The notes: a model not told the origin generated them from the sequence alone. DNA of 64,000 nt from Pantoea deleyi (GCF_022647325.1 NZ_CP071405.1:1674001-1738000); one strand, 5' to 3'; positions 39,083 through 49,593 are shown, numbered from the stretch's first letter. Numbers and translations are program-made.

Positions 39083-39904
39083 TCAAAACAGTGAGGTCTG
39101 TTGCGGCCAGTCTGGTCCGCTGCCAATGCCGGGGTCGATCTGCTGCAGCTGGGGCCAGAGTGCCTGAACCAGCGGAAAGACCTGGCCCATATCGGGCGTA
39201 TGCAGAAACAGCATCACGTCGCCCTGTTGCTGCCAGGTCATCAGCTTGTCGTGCCAGATCTGAAACAGCGGCACGCTCTCTTCCACGCTGTCGCTGCCGA
39301 TAAACCGCACCATCGGCTGCGAACCGGTGCGCAGGGCGTGCGGCGGCACCCTGGGCTTCTGGGAACGTGCGACCAGCGCCGCCGGACTCTGCGAGGTGGA
39401 GGCGTGAACCGGGCGGCTGTCGAGCATCACGCGGTTAACGCCGCGCGCCAGCAGACCCCGATTCAGCGCCCGCTCCGCGTCGCCTTTGGCAAAGAACGCC
39501 GGGTGGCGGACCTCGACGCCATAGTGAAAACGACGCGGCAGGCTGTCCAGAAACTGCCAGAGCGCATCCAGCTCCGCCGGTGAGAAGCTGGCCGGCAGCT
39601 GCAGCCAGTACTGCCCGATACGGTCGGCCAGCGGCTCCATCAGGCGCAGGAAATCGGTCAGCAGATCGTCGCTGTGTTGCAGCGCCGCCTGATGGCTGAT
39701 GGTGTTGGGGAACTTAAAGCAGAAGCGAAACGCCTCGTGCGTCATGTCGCGCCAGCGCATCACCGTTTCGGCACCGGGCAGCGCATAAAGCGTGGTATTT
39801 CCCTCCACACAGTGGAAATAGCGGGCATAATCCGCCAGGCTCCCGATACCCCAGCGTTTCCAGTGTGAATGCTGCCACTGAGGCAGGCCAATACGAAGTG
39901 TCAC
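39083..39904 (-). CDS. yecE: DUF72 family protein YecE
   Basis: A TIM-barrel-like DUF72 protein of 273 residues (E. coli YecE about 272); function unknown. Conserved stretches are RIGLPQWQHSHW, FHCVEGNTTLYALP, FCFKFPNTISH, YWLQLPASFSP, HYGVEVRHPAFF and MVRFIGSD. GTG at 39904 with AGGAG 6 bases upstream is the best start; an in-frame ATG 33 bases earlier lacks such a site. It is divergent from aspS. Confidence 0.92.
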   Translation of the reverse strand: MTLRIGLPQWQHSHWKRWGIGSLADYARYFHCVEGNTTLYALPGAETVMRWRDMTHEAFRFCFKFPNTISHQAALQHSDDLLTDFLRLMEPLADRIGQYWLQLPASFSPAELDALWQFLDSLPRRFHYGVEVRHPAFFAKGDAERALNRGLLARGVNRVMLDSRPVHASTSQSPAALVARSQKPRVPPHALRTGSQPMVRFIGSDSVEESVPLFQIWHDKLMTWQQQGDVMLFLHTPDMGQVFPLVQALWPQLQQIDPGIGSGPDWPQQTSLF

Positions 39905-40115
39905 GCGCGCTCCTGACGACAGGTTAAGATAGCCCATTATCCGTCAGCGTCGGGCTGAGGGGCAAATGCACTCAGGAAATCGGCGCTTTGGCGTGGATCT
40001 GCTTATCCTGCCTGCCTTTTTCCATTATAATAGCCGCCATTTTTGCGACAGCATCACATAAGGCAACGCGGCTGGATGCTGTCAGCTGCAGCGGCGAAGT
40101 TAAAAGGATAGTGTT

Positions 40116-41894
40116 ATGCGTACAGAATATTGCGGACAGCTCAATCTGTCTCATGTGGGTCAGCAAGTCACGCTTTGCGGCTGGGTAAACCGCCGTCGCG
40201 ATCTGGGCAGTTTGATCTTTATCGATATGCGCGACCGCGAAGGTATCGTGCAGGTGTTTTTTGATCCCGATCGTGAGGACGCGTTTAAGCTGGCTTCTGA
40301 ACTGCGTAACGAATTCTGTATCCAGATCACCGGTACCGTGCGTGCGCGTGATGAGAAGAACAAAAACAGCGACATGGCGACCGGTGAAGTGGAAGTGTTT
40401 GCCCAGGCGCTGACCATCATCAACCGCTCTGAGCCGCTGCCGCTGGACTCGAACCAGACCAACAGCGAAGAAGCGCGTCTGAAGTACCGCTACCTGGATC
40501 TGCGTCGCCCGGAGATGGTGACGCGCCTGAAAACCCGCGCAAAAATCACCAGCTTTGTCCGTCGTTTTATGGATGACGAAGGTTTCCTGGATATCGAAAC
40601 CCCGATGCTGACCAAAGCGACCCCTGAGGGCGCGCGTGACTATCTGGTGCCGAGCCGGGTGCACAAAGGCAAATTCTATGCGCTGCCGCAGTCACCCCAG
40701 CTCTTTAAACAGCTGCTGATGATGTCCGGTTTTGACCGCTACTATCAGATCGTCAAATGTTTCCGCGATGAAGATCTGCGCGCCGACCGTCAGCCAGAAT
40801 TTACACAGATCGACGTCGAAACCTCCTTCATGACCGCGCCTCAGGTGCGTGAAATCATGGAACGTTTAATCCGCAACCTGTGGCAGGACGTGCAGGGCGT
40901 TGATCTCGGTGAGTTCCCGCAGATGACCTTTGCGGAAGCGATGCATCGCTACGGTTCCGATAAGCCGGATCTGCGTAACCCGATGGAGCTGGTGGACGTA
41001 GGCGACCTGCTGAAAAACGTGGAGTTTCAGGTCTTCTCTGGCCCGGCGAACGACGCCAAAGGCCGCGTAGCCGCGCTGCGTGTGCCAGCCGGTGCGCAGC
41101 TGAGCCGCAAGCAGATTGATGAGTACGGCAAGTTCGTCGAGATTTACGGCGCGAAAGGCCTTGCGTGGATGAAGGTCAATGTCCGTGCTGACGGCGCTGA
41201 AGGCGTCCAGAGCCCGGTCGCCAAATTCCTGAACGCGGAGATTGTCGAAGGTATCCTGAGCCGTACGGGTGCGCAGGATGGTGACATCATCTTCTTCGGT
41301 GCCGACCGCGCCAAAGTGGTGGCCGATGCCCTGGGTGCACTGCGCCTGAAAGTGGGCCGCGATCTCAGCATCACCGACGAGAACGCCTGGGCACCGCTGT
41401 GGGTTATTGACTTCCCGATGTTCGAAGAGGACGAAGAGGGCGGTCTGGCGGCGATGCACCATCCGTTCACCGCACCGAAAGAGATGAGCGCCTCAGAGCT
41501 GGCCGCCGATCCTACCCGTGCCGTGGCTAACGCCTACGACATGGTGATCAACGGCTACGAAGTGGGTGGCGGTTCCGTGCGTATCCACAACGGCGAAATG
41601 CAGCAGACGGTCTTCAGCATTCTGGGAATTGAAGCGCACGAGCAGCGCGAGAAGTTCGGCTTCCTGCTGGACGCGCTGAAATTCGGTACGCCACCGCATG
41701 CAGGCCTGGCCTTTGGCCTGGATCGTCTGACCATGCTGCTGACCGGCACCGACAACATCCGTGACGTGATCGCCTTCCCGAAAACCACGGCAGCAGCCTG
41801 CATGATGACCGAAGCACCAAGCGAAGCGAACCCCGCTTCTCTGCTGGAGCTGGGCATTCAGGTCGTGAAAAAAGAAAAGCTCGAGAACAAATAA
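40116..41894 (+). CDS. aspS: Aspartyl-tRNA synthetase
   Basis: Class II synthetase of 592 residues (E. coli 590) charging tRNA-Asp. The N-terminal OB fold binds the anticodon ([24 protein letters not shown]). Class II motif 1 lies in the [11 protein letters not shown] region, motif 2 is [18 protein letters not shown], the bacterial GAD insertion spans about 290-420 and motif 3 is [16 protein letters not shown] precedes the ATG. The stop overlaps the nudB start (TAATG), coupling the two. Confidence 0.97.
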   Translation: MRTEYCGQLNLSHVGQQVTLCGWVNRRRDLGSLIFIDMRDREGIVQVFFDPDREDAFKLASELRNEFCIQITGTVRARDEKNKNSDMATGEVEVFAQALTIINRSEPLPLDSNQTNSEEARLKYRYLDLRRPEMVTRLKTRAKITSFVRRFMDDEGFLDIETPMLTKATPEGARDYLVPSRVHKGKFYALPQSPQLFKQLLMMSGFDRYYQIVKCFRDEDLRADRQPEFTQIDVETSFMTAPQVREIMERLIRNLWQDVQGVDLGEFPQMTFAEAMHRYGSDKPDLRNPMELVDVGDLLKNVEFQVFSGPANDAKGRVAALRVPAGAQLSRKQIDEYGKFVEIYGAKGLAWMKVNVRADGAEGVQSPVAKFLNAEIVEGILSRTGAQDGDIIFFGADRAKVVADALGALRLKVGRDLSITDENAWAPLWVIDFPMFEEDEEGGLAAMHHPFTAPKEMSASELAADPTRAVANAYDMVINGYEVGGGSVRIHNGEMQQTVFSILGIEAHEQREKFGFLLDALKFGTPPHAGLAFGLDRLTMLLTGTDNIRDVIAFPKTTAAACMMTEAPSEANPASLLELGIQVVKKEKLENK

Positions 41895-42325
41895 TGGGCT
41901 ACAAACACCCGGTTTCAGTGCTGGTCGTGATTTCGGCGCGGGATACTGGCCGGGTGTTAATGCTGCAGCGGCGTGACGATCCCACGTTCTGGCAGTCGGT
42001 GACCGGCAGCCTGGAACCGGGGGAGTCGCCGCTGGCGACCGCCTGTCGTGAAGTGAATGAAGAGGTCGGCATCGACGTCGTGGCTGAGCGGCTGGAGATG
42101 GAGGATTGTCAGCGTCAGATTGACTTTGAAATCTTCCCCCATTTCCGCCATCGCTACGCGCCGGGTGTCACCCACAATCACGAGCACTGGTTTCGCCTGC
42201 AACTGCCGCAGGAGCGGGCGATCGCCCTGACCGAACATCTGGCGTTTCGCTGGCTGACGGCGGCAGAGGCAGCAGCATTAACCCGATCATGGAGTAACCG
42301 CCAGGCAATTGAAGAATTTGCCTGA
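41894..42325 (+). CDS. nudB: Dihydroneopterin triphosphate diphosphatase
   Basis: NudB removes pyrophosphate from dihydroneopterin triphosphate, the second step of folate synthesis. The 143-residue protein has the Nudix box GSLEPGESPLATACREVNEEVG, which fits GX5EX7REUXEEXGU with Val before the final EEVG group, and the family C-terminus LTRSWSNRQAIEEF. It is slightly shorter than E. coli NudB (150) at the N-terminus. Its ATG overlaps the aspS stop, matching the E. coli order. Confidence 0.94.
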   Translation: MGYKHPVSVLVVISARDTGRVLMLQRRDDPTFWQSVTGSLEPGESPLATACREVNEEVGIDVVAERLEMEDCQRQIDFEIFPHFRHRYAPGVTHNHEHWFRLQLPQERAIALTEHLAFRWLTAAEAAALTRSWSNRQAIEEFA

Positions 42326-42603
42326 ATGCGCGTCACCGCCCGCTTTTCCGGCGGCCGGTCGCGTAAATTTTATCAATATGGTGAGTTTTAACAGGACTGC
42401 ACCAGGCTATTAAACAGTCAGGCGTAATCGGTGCCGCGAGGTTGTCCGCCGCCAGCGTGAAGTCGTCAGCGCACGATTCACGAAGCTCGCCCCGCCAGGG
42501 ACGCCCTCATCGGGCATACAGGCAGATCCTGTAAGAGCCGGGCCGGAGGCGCAGTCCGCAGCGCAGAGAGTCTGCACCCTGTAAAAGATCGGAGAAAAGA
42601 GAA
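42326..42603. other. Gap between nudB and yebC
   Basis: A 278-bp spacer with no convincing gene. It holds a short GCCC-TCATC-GGGC hairpin near 42503-42516 and GC-rich repeats near 42540-42570. An AT-rich patch (42362-42400) is the likeliest place for a yebC promoter, but I cannot fix one. Confidence 0.4.
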
Positions 42604-43347
42604 ATGGCTGGACACAGTAAGTGGGCAAACACCAAACACCGTAAGGCGGCACAGGACGCCAAGCGCGGCAAAATCTTCACCAAAATTATTCGTGAACTGG
42701 TGACGGCCGCCAAGCTGGGCGGCGGGGATGCGGGCTCTAACCCGCGTCTGCGTGCCGCGATGGATAAGGCGCTGGCGAACAACATGACGCGTGACACCAT
42801 GGATCGCGCTATTGCCCGCGGCGTGGGCGGCGAAGACAACGCCAACATGGAAACCATCATCTATGAAGGTTACGGTCCGGGCGGCTCCGCCATCATGATC
42901 GAATGCCTCAGCGACAACCGTAACCGTACCGTGGGCGAAGTGCGTCACGCCTTCACCAAAACCGGTGGCAACCTCGGTACTGACGGCTCGGTAGCCTACC
43001 TGTTTAATAAGAAGGGCGTGATCTCCTATGCACCGGGTCAGGATGAAGATGCGGTGATGGAAGCGGCGCTGGAAGCGGGTGCCGAAGATGTCGTCAGTTA
43101 TGACGACGGCGCGATCGATGTGTTCACCGCCTGGGAAGAGATGGGCACGGTGCGTGATGCGCTGGAAGCCGCAGGCCTGAAAGCCGATACCGCCGAAGTG
43201 TCAATGATCCCGACCACCAAAGCGGAAATGGATGCCGAGACCGCGCCAAAACTGCTGCGTCTGATCGACATGCTGGAAGATTGCGACGATGTGCAGGAGG
43301 TTTACCACAACGGTGAAATCTCAGACGAGGTGGCGGAAACGCTGTAA
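42604..43347 (+). CDS. yebC: YebC/TACO1 family protein
   Basis: A 247-residue protein of the YebC/PmpR/TACO1 family, which has been described both as a transcriptional regulator and as a factor easing ribosome stalling at proline stretches. It is nearly identical to E. coli Yeb[24 protein letters not shown] at the N-terminus (a basic region), [35 protein letters not shown] and the acidic C-terminus. It heads the yebC-ruvC pair, 37 bp upstream of ruvC. Confidence 0.96.
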   Translation: MAGHSKWANTKHRKAAQDAKRGKIFTKIIRELVTAAKLGGGDAGSNPRLRAAMDKALANNMTRDTMDRAIARGVGGEDNANMETIIYEGYGPGGSAIMIECLSDNRNRTVGEVRHAFTKTGGNLGTDGSVAYLFNKKGVISYAPGQDEDAVMEAALEAGAEDVVSYDDGAIDVFTAWEEMGTVRDALEAAGLKADTAEVSMIPTTKAEMDAETAPKLLRLIDMLEDCDDVQEVYHNGEISDEVAETL

Positions 43348-43384
43348 TGGCGTCTGCTGTCATCACGTTAACCGGAGAGGCGTA

Positions 43385-43912
43385 ATGTCGATTATCCTGG
43401 GGATCGATCCCGGCTCACGCATCACCGGTTATGGTGTTATCCGTCAGACCGGCCGCCAGCTCACTTATCTGGGCAGCGGCTGTATCCGTACCAATACCGC
43501 CGAACTGCCCGCCAGACTGAAGCTGATCTATGCGGGCGTCTGCGAAATCATCACGCAGTTTTCGCCCGATTTCTTCGCCATCGAACAGGTGTTTATGGCG
43601 AAGAATGCCGACTCAGCGCTGAAGCTGGGCCAGGCGCGCGGGGCCGCCATTGTGGCTGCGGTGAACCACGATCTGCCGGTGTTTGAGTACGCCGCCCGTC
43701 AGGTTAAACAGACCGTGGTCGGCATCGGCAGCGCCGAAAAAAGTCAGGTGCAGCACATGGTGCGAACCCTGCTCAAGCTGCCAGCCAACCCGCAGGCGGA
43801 TGCCGCCGATGCACTGGCAATTGCCATCACCCACTGCCACGTCGCGCAGAATGCGGCGCGGATGAGTGACAGCAAACTGGTGCTGACGCGCGGACGATTA
43901 CGTTCGGGTTAG
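43385..43912 (+). CDS. ruvC: Holliday junction resolvase RuvC
   Basis: RuvC cuts Holliday junctions in recombination repair. The 175-residue nuclease has the RNase H-like fold with acidic catalytic residues in [14 protein letters not shown] (Asp7), FFAIEQVF (Glu66 region) and [13 protein letters not shown]. The start ATG follows GGAGAGG. It is followed by a palindrome serving as both intrinsic terminator and LexA box, which separates it from SOS-induced ruvAB. Confidence 0.97.
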   Translation: MSIILGIDPGSRITGYGVIRQTGRQLTYLGSGCIRTNTAELPARLKLIYAGVCEIITQFSPDFFAIEQVFMAKNADSALKLGQARGAAIVAAVNHDLPVFEYAARQVKQTVVGIGSAEKSQVQHMVRTLLKLPANPQADAADALAIAITHCHVAQNAARMSDSKLVLTRGRLRSG

Positions 43913-43937
43913 TAACGCAGACGCAGGGCTGCCGCTC

Positions 43938-43964
43938 AGGCTGGATATTCATCCAGCCTTTTTT
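43938..43964 (+). terminator. Intrinsic terminator of yebC-ruvC
   Basis: AGGCTGGAT (43938-43946) pairs with ATCCAGCCT (43951-43959) around ATTC, followed by a T run to 43964. The same bases contain the ruvAB LexA box. Confidence 0.85.
43941..43956. promoter_or_regulatory. LexA (SOS) box of ruvAB
   Basis: CTGGATATTCATCCAG has the CTG-N10-CAG form and differs at only two central bases from the known E. coli ruvAB LexA box as I recall it (CTGGATATCTATCCAG). It lies 52 bp before the ruvA start. SOS induction of ruvAB is well established. Confidence 0.85.
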
Positions 43965-44008
43965 ATGTTATAAATTCCGCCACATTCGTCAGTTAAGGAA
44001 GCATTCAG

Positions 44009-44623
44009 GTGATAGGTCGTTTACGGGGCAATATTCTGGAAAAGCAGCCGCCGCTGGTGCTGCTTGAGGCACACGGCGTAGGCTATGAAATTCACATGCC
44101 CATGACCTGTTTTTATGAGCTGCCTGAACTTCAGCAGGAAGCGGTGATCTTCACCCACTTCGTGGTGCGTGAAGACGCGCAATTGCTGTTTGGTTTCAAC
44201 AGCAAGCAGGAGCGTGCGCTGTTTCGCGAGTTAATCAAAGTCAACGGCGTCGGGCCAAAGCTGGCGCTGGCGATCCTCTCCGGCATGTCGGCGCAGCAGT
44301 TTGTGACGGCGGTGGAGAAAGAGGAGATCGCCTCGCTGGTGAAACTGCCGGGCGTGGGTAAAAAGACCGCCGAGCGCCTGGTAGTAGAGATGAAGGATCG
44401 CTTCAAGGGGATGCACGGCGACCTGTTTGGCGGCGACTCCGCCTTTACCCTCACCACACCGGGTCCGGAGCCGGAAACGAACGACGCCGAATCCGAAGCG
44501 GTTGCAGCGCTGGTATCCCTGGGTTATAAACCGCAGGAAGCGAGCCGCATGATCAGTAAAGTCGGTCGACCGGATGCGGATTGCGAAACGCTGATCCGCG
44601 AAGCGCTCCGCGCCGCCATTTGA
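44009..44623 (+). CDS. ruvA: Holliday junction branch migration protein RuvA
   Basis: RuvA tetramers bind the four-way junction and load RuvB motors. The 204-residue protein has the OB-fold domain ([15 protein letters not shown]), two helix-hairpin-helix motifs ([13 protein letters not shown] and [16 protein letters not shown]) and a flexible linker to the C-terminal RuvB-binding domain ([19 protein letters not shown]). The start is GTG at 44009. ruvB follows after 8 bp in the same SOS operon. Confidence 0.97.
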   Translation: MIGRLRGNILEKQPPLVLLEAHGVGYEIHMPMTCFYELPELQQEAVIFTHFVVREDAQLLFGFNSKQERALFRELIKVNGVGPKLALAILSGMSAQQFVTAVEKEEIASLVKLPGVGKKTAERLVVEMKDRFKGMHGDLFGGDSAFTLTTPGPEPETNDAESEAVAALVSLGYKPQEASRMISKVGRPDADCETLIREALRAAI

Positions 44624-44631
44624 GGTAAGTC

Positions 44632-45636
44632 ATGATTGAAGCCGACCGTCTGGTCTCTGCTGCCAGCGTTAACGAAGAAGAGTTAATCGACCGCGCGATA
44701 CGTCCGAAACTGCTGAACGAGTATGTCGGTCAGCCGCAGGTGCGCGAGCAGATGGAGATTTTCATCAAGGCGGCGCAGCTGCGCGGCGATGCGCTCGATC
44801 ACCTGCTGATCTTCGGGCCGCCAGGGCTGGGGAAAACCACGCTGGCGAACATCGTGGCCAACGAGATGGGCGTGAATCTGCGCACCACTTCCGGCCCGGT
44901 GCTGGAGAAGGCCGGCGATCTGGCCGCGATGCTGACCAACCTCGAACCGCATGACGTACTCTTTATCGATGAAATCCACCGCCTCTCACCGGTGGTGGAA
45001 GAGGTGCTCTATCCGGCGATGGAAGACTATCAGCTGGACATCATGATTGGTGAAGGGCCTGCCGCGCGTTCGATCAAGCTCGATCTGCCGCCGTTTACCC
45101 TGATTGGTGCCACGACCCGCGCAGGCTCGCTGACGTCGCCGCTGCGCGACCGTTTCGGCATCGTCCAGCGGCTGGAGTTCTATCAGGTAAAAGATCTGCA
45201 GCACATCGTGGGCCGCAGCGCCGCCTGTCTCGGCCTGGCGCTGAGTGATGACGGGGCGCTGGAGATTGCCCGCCGTGCGCGCGGCACACCGCGTATCGCC
45301 AACCGCCTGCTGCGCCGTGTGCGTGACTTTGCCGAGGTGCGGGCCAACGGCGACCTCAGTGGTGAAGTCTCCTGCAGCGCGCTCGATATGCTTAACGTCG
45401 ACAGTGAAGGGTTCGATTACATGGACCGCAAGCTGCTGCTGGCGATCATTGACAAATTTATGGGCGGGCCGGTCGGGCTGGACAACCTCGCGGCGGCGAT
45501 CGGTGAAGAGCGCGAAACCATCGAGGATGTGATTGAACCCTTCCTGATTCAGCAGGGTTTCATTCAGCGCACGCCGCGTGGCCGTCTCGCCACGCAGCAT
45601 GCTTACCGTCACTTCGGCATCACGCGCGAAGAGTAG
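44632..45636 (+). CDS. ruvB: Holliday junction branch migration ATPase RuvB
   Basis: AAA+ motor driving branch migration with RuvA, 334 residues. Walker A is [11 protein letters not shown] and Walker B is LFIDEIHRL. Sensor 1 is GATTRAG, the arginine finger region is SPLRDRFG, sensor 2 is [17 protein letters not shown] and the C-terminal winged helix ends [14 protein letters not shown]. Its TAG stop directly abuts the stop of convergent znuB with no spacer. Confidence 0.98.
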   Translation: MIEADRLVSAASVNEEELIDRAIRPKLLNEYVGQPQVREQMEIFIKAAQLRGDALDHLLIFGPPGLGKTTLANIVANEMGVNLRTTSGPVLEKAGDLAAMLTNLEPHDVLFIDEIHRLSPVVEEVLYPAMEDYQLDIMIGEGPAARSIKLDLPPFTLIGATTRAGSLTSPLRDRFGIVQRLEFYQVKDLQHIVGRSAACLGLALSDDGALEIARRARGTPRIANRLLRRVRDFAEVRANGDLSGEVSCSALDMLNVDSEGFDYMDRKLLLAIIDKFMGGPVGLDNLAAAIGEERETIEDVIEPFLIQQGFIQRTPRGRLATQHAYRHFGITREE

Positions 45637-46422
45637 TTACATCGCCGGTTTGCGCACCATGCTGATGATGAACAGGATGGCGGCGCAGAGCACCACGGAC
45701 GGACCGGCGGGGGTGTCGTAGAAGGCGGAGAAGGTCAGACCGCCGGTGACGGCAACGACCCCGATGAGCACGGCGGTGGCCGCCATGCCTTCCGGCGAGC
45801 GCACGAAACGACGGGCGGTCGCGGCCGGGATGATCAGCAGTGAGGTGATAATCAGCGCGCCGACAAACTTCATGGCCACCCCGATGGTCAGGGCCGTGAC
45901 CAGCATCAGGATCAGGCGGGTACGCTGAATGTTCACGCCATCGACCTGCGCCAGCTCCGGGCTGATGGTCATCGACAGCAGGGCACGCCACTGCCACGCC
46001 ATCACCAGCAGCACGACGACCACGCCGCCGCCCATCATCCAGAGATCGTCCGGCGTGACCGCCAGCAGATCGCCAAACAGATAGGCCATCAGATCCACGC
46101 GCACGTTCTTCATCAGGCTGACCACCACCAGGCCCAGCGACAGGGCACTGTGCGCCATGATGCCCAGCAGGGTATCGATAGCCAGATGCGGACGGCGCTC
46201 CAGCCAGACCAGCCCCAGCGCCAGGCAGACGGTGACCATAATCACCGCGTAATAAGGGTTTACGTTCAGCAGCAGGCCAAAGGCCACGCCAAGCAGCGAG
46301 GCGTGCGCCAGCGTATCGCCAAAGTAGGACATCTTGCGCCAGACCACAAACGAACCCAGCGGGCCGGCCGCCAGCGCCAGCATCACGCCGCCAATCCAGC
46401 CCGGTAATAACAACTCAATCAT
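45637..46422 (-). CDS. znuB: Zinc ABC transporter permease ZnuB
   Basis: Membrane subunit of the ZnuABC high-affinity zinc importer, 261 residues, same length as E. coli. About seven to eight spans are visible. The conserved [15 protein letters not shown] cytoplasmic loop contacts ZnuC, and the helix [14 protein letters not shown] is typical of the family. I use the ATG at 46422 ([12 protein letters not shown]), since the longer frame reads back through znuC. It overlaps znuC by 4 bp and abuts ruvB. Confidence 0.96.
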   Translation of the reverse strand: MIELLLPGWIGGVMLALAAGPLGSFVVWRKMSYFGDTLAHASLLGVAFGLLLNVNPYYAVIMVTVCLALGLVWLERRPHLAIDTLLGIMAHSALSLGLVVVSLMKNVRVDLMAYLFGDLLAVTPDDLWMMGGGVVVVLLVMAWQWRALLSMTISPELAQVDGVNIQRTRLILMLVTALTIGVAMKFVGALIITSLLIIPAATARRFVRSPEGMAATAVLIGVVAVTGGLTFSAFYDTPAGPSVVLCAAILFIISMVRKPAM

Positions 46423-47174
46423 GATGAACCCTGTCCTTTGCGTAAAACGATACGTCCCTGAAGGTCGTGACGGTGATTGTGATGGTGACGGTAGATCGCC
46501 AGCTCCTGCGCGCCGCGCGGGCCGAACATCGCGATAAACTCCGGATGCTGCGAGACCGCCTCCGGCGTGCCGGAACAGCAGATGTGATGGTTCAGGCACA
46601 GGACTTCGTCGGTTTTCGCCATCACCAGGTGCAGGTCGTGGGAGACCATCAATACGCCGCAGTTCAGCTCAACGCGCAGCTGATTAATCAGATCATAGAG
46701 CGCAACCTGACCGTTCACATCCACGCCCTGGGTCGGCTCATCCAGCACCAGCAGCTGAGGCTGATTCAGCAGCGCACGCGCCAGCAGCACACGCTGGGTT
46801 TCCCCGCCTGAGAGTTTCTGCAGCGGTGAATGCAGCAGATGGCCCGCCTGCACCCGCTTCAGGGCCGGCAGGATATCGGCGCTTTTGCTGCCCCGCGTCA
46901 GACGCATAAAGCGTTCAACCGTGACCGGCAGGGTGGGATCGATGTGCAGTTTCTGAGGAACATAGCCGACACGCAGGCCGGGCAGACGCTGAACGCTACC
47001 GCTGCTCGGGGCAAGCAGGCCCAGCACGACGCGGACCAGGGTAGATTTCCCGGCACCATTGGGGCCCAGCAGGGTGAGAATACGGCCAGGCTGCAATGCC
47101 AGGCTGACGCCTGATAACACATTACGCTGGGTAAATTTTATCGAAACGTTTTCGAGTGTGACAAGTGAGGTCAT
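46419..47174 (-). CDS. znuC: Zinc ABC transporter ATPase ZnuC
   Basis: Cytoplasmic ATPase of ZnuABC, 251 residues. Walker A is GPNGAGKST, the Q-loop lies at VPQKLHID, the ABC signature is [15 protein letters not shown], Walker B is [12 protein letters not shown] and the switch His is in VSHDLH. A histidine-rich C-terminal stretch ([10 protein letters not shown]) may sense or bind zinc. The ATG at 47174 is chosen over one six codons earlier. It is divergent from znuA across a Zur operator and overlaps znuB. Confidence 0.96.
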   Translation of the reverse strand: MTSLVTLENVSIKFTQRNVLSGVSLALQPGRILTLLGPNGAGKSTLVRVVLGLLAPSSGSVQRLPGLRVGYVPQKLHIDPTLPVTVERFMRLTRGSKSADILPALKRVQAGHLLHSPLQKLSGGETQRVLLARALLNQPQLLVLDEPTQGVDVNGQVALYDLINQLRVELNCGVLMVSHDLHLVMAKTDEVLCLNHHICCSGTPEAVSQHPEFIAMFGPRGAQELAIYRHHHNHRHDLQGRIVLRKGQGSS

Positions 47175-47200
47175 AGTATTTACAGGTTGCACAGAATTTC

Positions 47201-47221
47201 GAATGTTATAATATCACATTC
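47201..47221. promoter_or_regulatory. Zur operator between znuCB and znuA
   Basis: A 21-bp imperfect palindrome with outer arms GAATGT and ACATTC, closely matching the E. coli znu Zur box. A TATAAT (47207-47212) sits inside it, so Zur-Zn binding should block the divergent promoters. Confidence 0.9.
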
Positions 47222-47251
47222 CACTTCATGGTCACGATGGAATGACGCAAT

Positions 47252-48199
47252 ATGTTACATAATAAAAAGGGCGTAATTTTCGCCTTATCTGCTTTATCCG
47301 TTACCGCTTTGTTAAGCCTTCCGGCACACTCTGCCGTGGTGGCATCTATCAAACCGGTCGGCTTTATCGCCTCCGCCATTGCAGACGGGGTAACCCCGGT
47401 CGAAGTCCTGCTGCCGGACGGCGCCTCTGAGCATGACTACTCCCTGCGTCCCTCTGATGCAAAACGCTTAAAAAACGCAGACTTAGTCGTCTGGGTCGGG
47501 CCGGAAATGGAAGCGTTTATGACCAAATCTGTGGCTGAACTTCCGGCGCAAAAAAATCTCGCGATGGTCAATATCGACGGCGTCAAACCGTTATTGATTA
47601 GCGGTGGTGAAGATGAAGATGAGCACGCAGCGGAAAAATCTGAAGATCATGAGGCCGAAGCTCACCACCACCATCACGGCGAGTTTAATATGCACCTGTG
47701 GTTGTCGCCAGAGATCGCGCGCAAGACCGCGGTTGCAATCCATGGAAAATTATTGGAACTTATGCCGCAAGACAAAGCCAAACTTGACGCCAACCTCCAG
47801 CAGTTTGAGGTAGCGTTGGCGGACACGGACAAACGCGTCAGCGCACAGCTTGCTCCGGTTAAAAATAAAGGATATTTCGTTTTTCACGACGCTTACACGT
47901 ACTTTGAAAAACACTACGGTCTTTCGCCTGCCGGGCACTTTACCGTGAATCCTGAAATTCAACCGGGCGCTCAGCGTTTACACCAGATACGAACACAGTT
48001 GGTTGAGCAAAAGGCGGTCTGCGTCTTTGCTGAGCCACAATTCAGGCCAGCAGTCATCGATGCTGTTGCCCGCGGAACGCAGGTGCACAAAGGCACGCTC
48101 GACCCCCTGGGCACAGACATCAGCTTAGCCAAAGACAGCTATGTGAAATTCCTCTCACAACTGTCGAGCCAGTATGAAAGCTGCCTGAAAGGAGCATGA
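47252..48199 (+). CDS. znuA: Zinc ABC transporter periplasmic binding protein ZnuA
   Basis: Periplasmic zinc-binding protein of 315 residues with a signal peptide (cleavage after AHSA, about residue 28). Zinc ligands are expected in GASEHDYSL (His), the MHLWLSPE histidine and [15 protein letters not shown] metal-catching loop rich in Asp, Glu and five consecutive His lies at about 117-145. A cysteine pair (about 252 and 312) may form a disulfide. It is divergent from znuCB across the Zur box. mepM starts 13 bp downstream, suggesting co-transcription. Confidence 0.96.
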   Translation: MLHNKKGVIFALSALSVTALLSLPAHSAVVASIKPVGFIASAIADGVTPVEVLLPDGASEHDYSLRPSDAKRLKNADLVVWVGPEMEAFMTKSVAELPAQKNLAMVNIDGVKPLLISGGEDEDEHAAEKSEDHEAEAHHHHHGEFNMHLWLSPEIARKTAVAIHGKLLELMPQDKAKLDANLQQFEVALADTDKRVSAQLAPVKNKGYFVFHDAYTYFEKHYGLSPAGHFTVNPEIQPGAQRLHQIRTQLVEQKAVCVFAEPQFRPAVIDAVARGTQVHKGTLDPLGTDISLAKDSYVKFLSQLSSQYESCLKGA

Positions 48200-48212
48200 G
48201 GAATAGGTAAAA

Positions 48213-49544
48213 GTGCAGCAGATAGCCCGCTCTGTCGCCCTCGCATTTAACAATTTGCCGCGCCCCCACCGCGTTATGCTGGGGTCATTAACCGTTGTTA
48301 CTCTGGCCGTCGCTGTCTGGCGGCCTTATGTTTACCATCCCACCGATGACGTGACGCCGATCGTCAAAACCATCGACCTGGATAAAAACGAACTTCGTAC
48401 GCTGCTGCCGGAAGCCAGTGAGCCGATTGATCAGAGCACACCGGAACCGGACGAAGAGTTGCCTGCAGACGATGTCGACACCGACGTGCCGGACACCGCA
48501 GGCGTCCACGACTATACCGTCTCCTCCGGTGACACGCTCAGCAGTGCCCTCAACCAGTATGGCATCGACATTGGCGACATTAATGCGCTGGTGGTAAGCG
48601 ATCGCGATCTGCGTAATCTGCAGGTCGGTCAGCAACTGAGCTGGACGCTGGATGATGATGGCGGCCTGAAAACCCTGAGCTGGGAGATCTCCCGCCGCGA
48701 AACCCGCACCTATGAGCGTACCCCGAAAGGGGGCTTCACCATGAGCGCGGAGATGCAGAAGGGCGAATGGCGTAACAGCGTGATGCAGGGTGAAGTGCGC
48801 GGCAGTTTCGCGGCCAGCGCCCAGCGTGCCGGTCTGACCGGCGCCGAAGCCAGCGGCGTGATCAAGGCGCTGCAGTGGCAGATGGATTTCCGTAAGCTGC
48901 GGGCGGGTGACCAGTTCAGCGTCCTGATGTCACGCGAAATGCTGGATGGAAAGAGTGCGCAGAGCCAGTTGCTGGGTGTCCGCCTGCGCAGCGGCGGCAA
49001 AGACTACTACGCTTTCCGGGCGGAAGATGGCAAGTTCTACGATCGCAGCGGGTCCGGTCTGGCGCGTGGCTTTATGCGCTTCCCGACCGTGAAGCAGTAT
49101 CGGGTCTCGTCGAACTTCAATCCGCGTCGTCTTAATCCGGTTACCGGCCGTATTGCGCCGCACAAAGGCGTCGACTTTGCCCTGCCAATCGGCACCCCAG
49201 TCCTGGCTGTCGGTGATGGTGAGATCGTCGTGGCGAAAAATGGCGGTGCCGCCGGGAACTACGTGGCGATTCGTCATGGCCGTCAGTACATGACGCGCTA
49301 CATGCACATGAAGAAAGTGCTGGTGAAACCGGGTCAGAAGGTGAAACGTGGCGACCGAATCGGCCTGTCAGGAAACACCGGACGCTCTACCGGCCCGCAT
49401 CTGCATTTTGAAATCTGGATCAATAACCAGGCCGTGAACCCGTTAACTGCCAAACTTCCGCGTATGGAAGGTCTGACCGGCAAAGCGCGCAGCGACTATC
49501 TGGCACAGGTCAGATCCTGGCTGCCTCAGCTCGGCCTGAAGTAA
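48213..49544 (+). CDS. mepM: Murein DD-endopeptidase MepM
   Basis: Zinc metallo-endopeptidase that cuts D-Ala-mDAP crosslinks so new murein can be inserted. The 443-residue protein has an N-terminal membrane anchor (about 21-37), an acidic linker, a LysM domain (VHDYTVSSGDTLSSALNQYGI, about 97-140), an OapA-like middle region and an M23 (LytM) domain with zinc ligands in HKGVDF and HLHF. The start is GTG 13 bp after znuA, so zinc limitation may co-induce it. A hairpin follows the gene. Confidence 0.95.
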   Translation: MQQIARSVALAFNNLPRPHRVMLGSLTVVTLAVAVWRPYVYHPTDDVTPIVKTIDLDKNELRTLLPEASEPIDQSTPEPDEELPADDVDTDVPDTAGVHDYTVSSGDTLSSALNQYGIDIGDINALVVSDRDLRNLQVGQQLSWTLDDDGGLKTLSWEISRRETRTYERTPKGGFTMSAEMQKGEWRNSVMQGEVRGSFAASAQRAGLTGAEASGVIKALQWQMDFRKLRAGDQFSVLMSREMLDGKSAQSQLLGVRLRSGGKDYYAFRAEDGKFYDRSGSGLARGFMRFPTVKQYRVSSNFNPRRLNPVTGRIAPHKGVDFALPIGTPVLAVGDGEIVVAKNGGAAGNYVAIRHGRQYMTRYMHMKKVLVKPGQKVKRGDRIGLSGNTGRSTGPHLHFEIWINNQAVNPLTAKLPRMEGLTGKARSDYLAQVRSWLPQLGLK

Positions 49545-49563
49545 GCGGATTCGTCAGCTCGCC

Positions 49564-49593
49564 AGAAAACCGACGGTTTCCCGTCGGTTTTCT
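49564..49593. terminator. Intrinsic terminator of (znuA-)mepM
   Basis: AGAAAACCGACGG (49564-49576) pairs with CCGTCGGTTTTCT (49581-49593) around TTTC. The stem is 13 bp, with A and T runs on either side. Confidence 0.88.
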
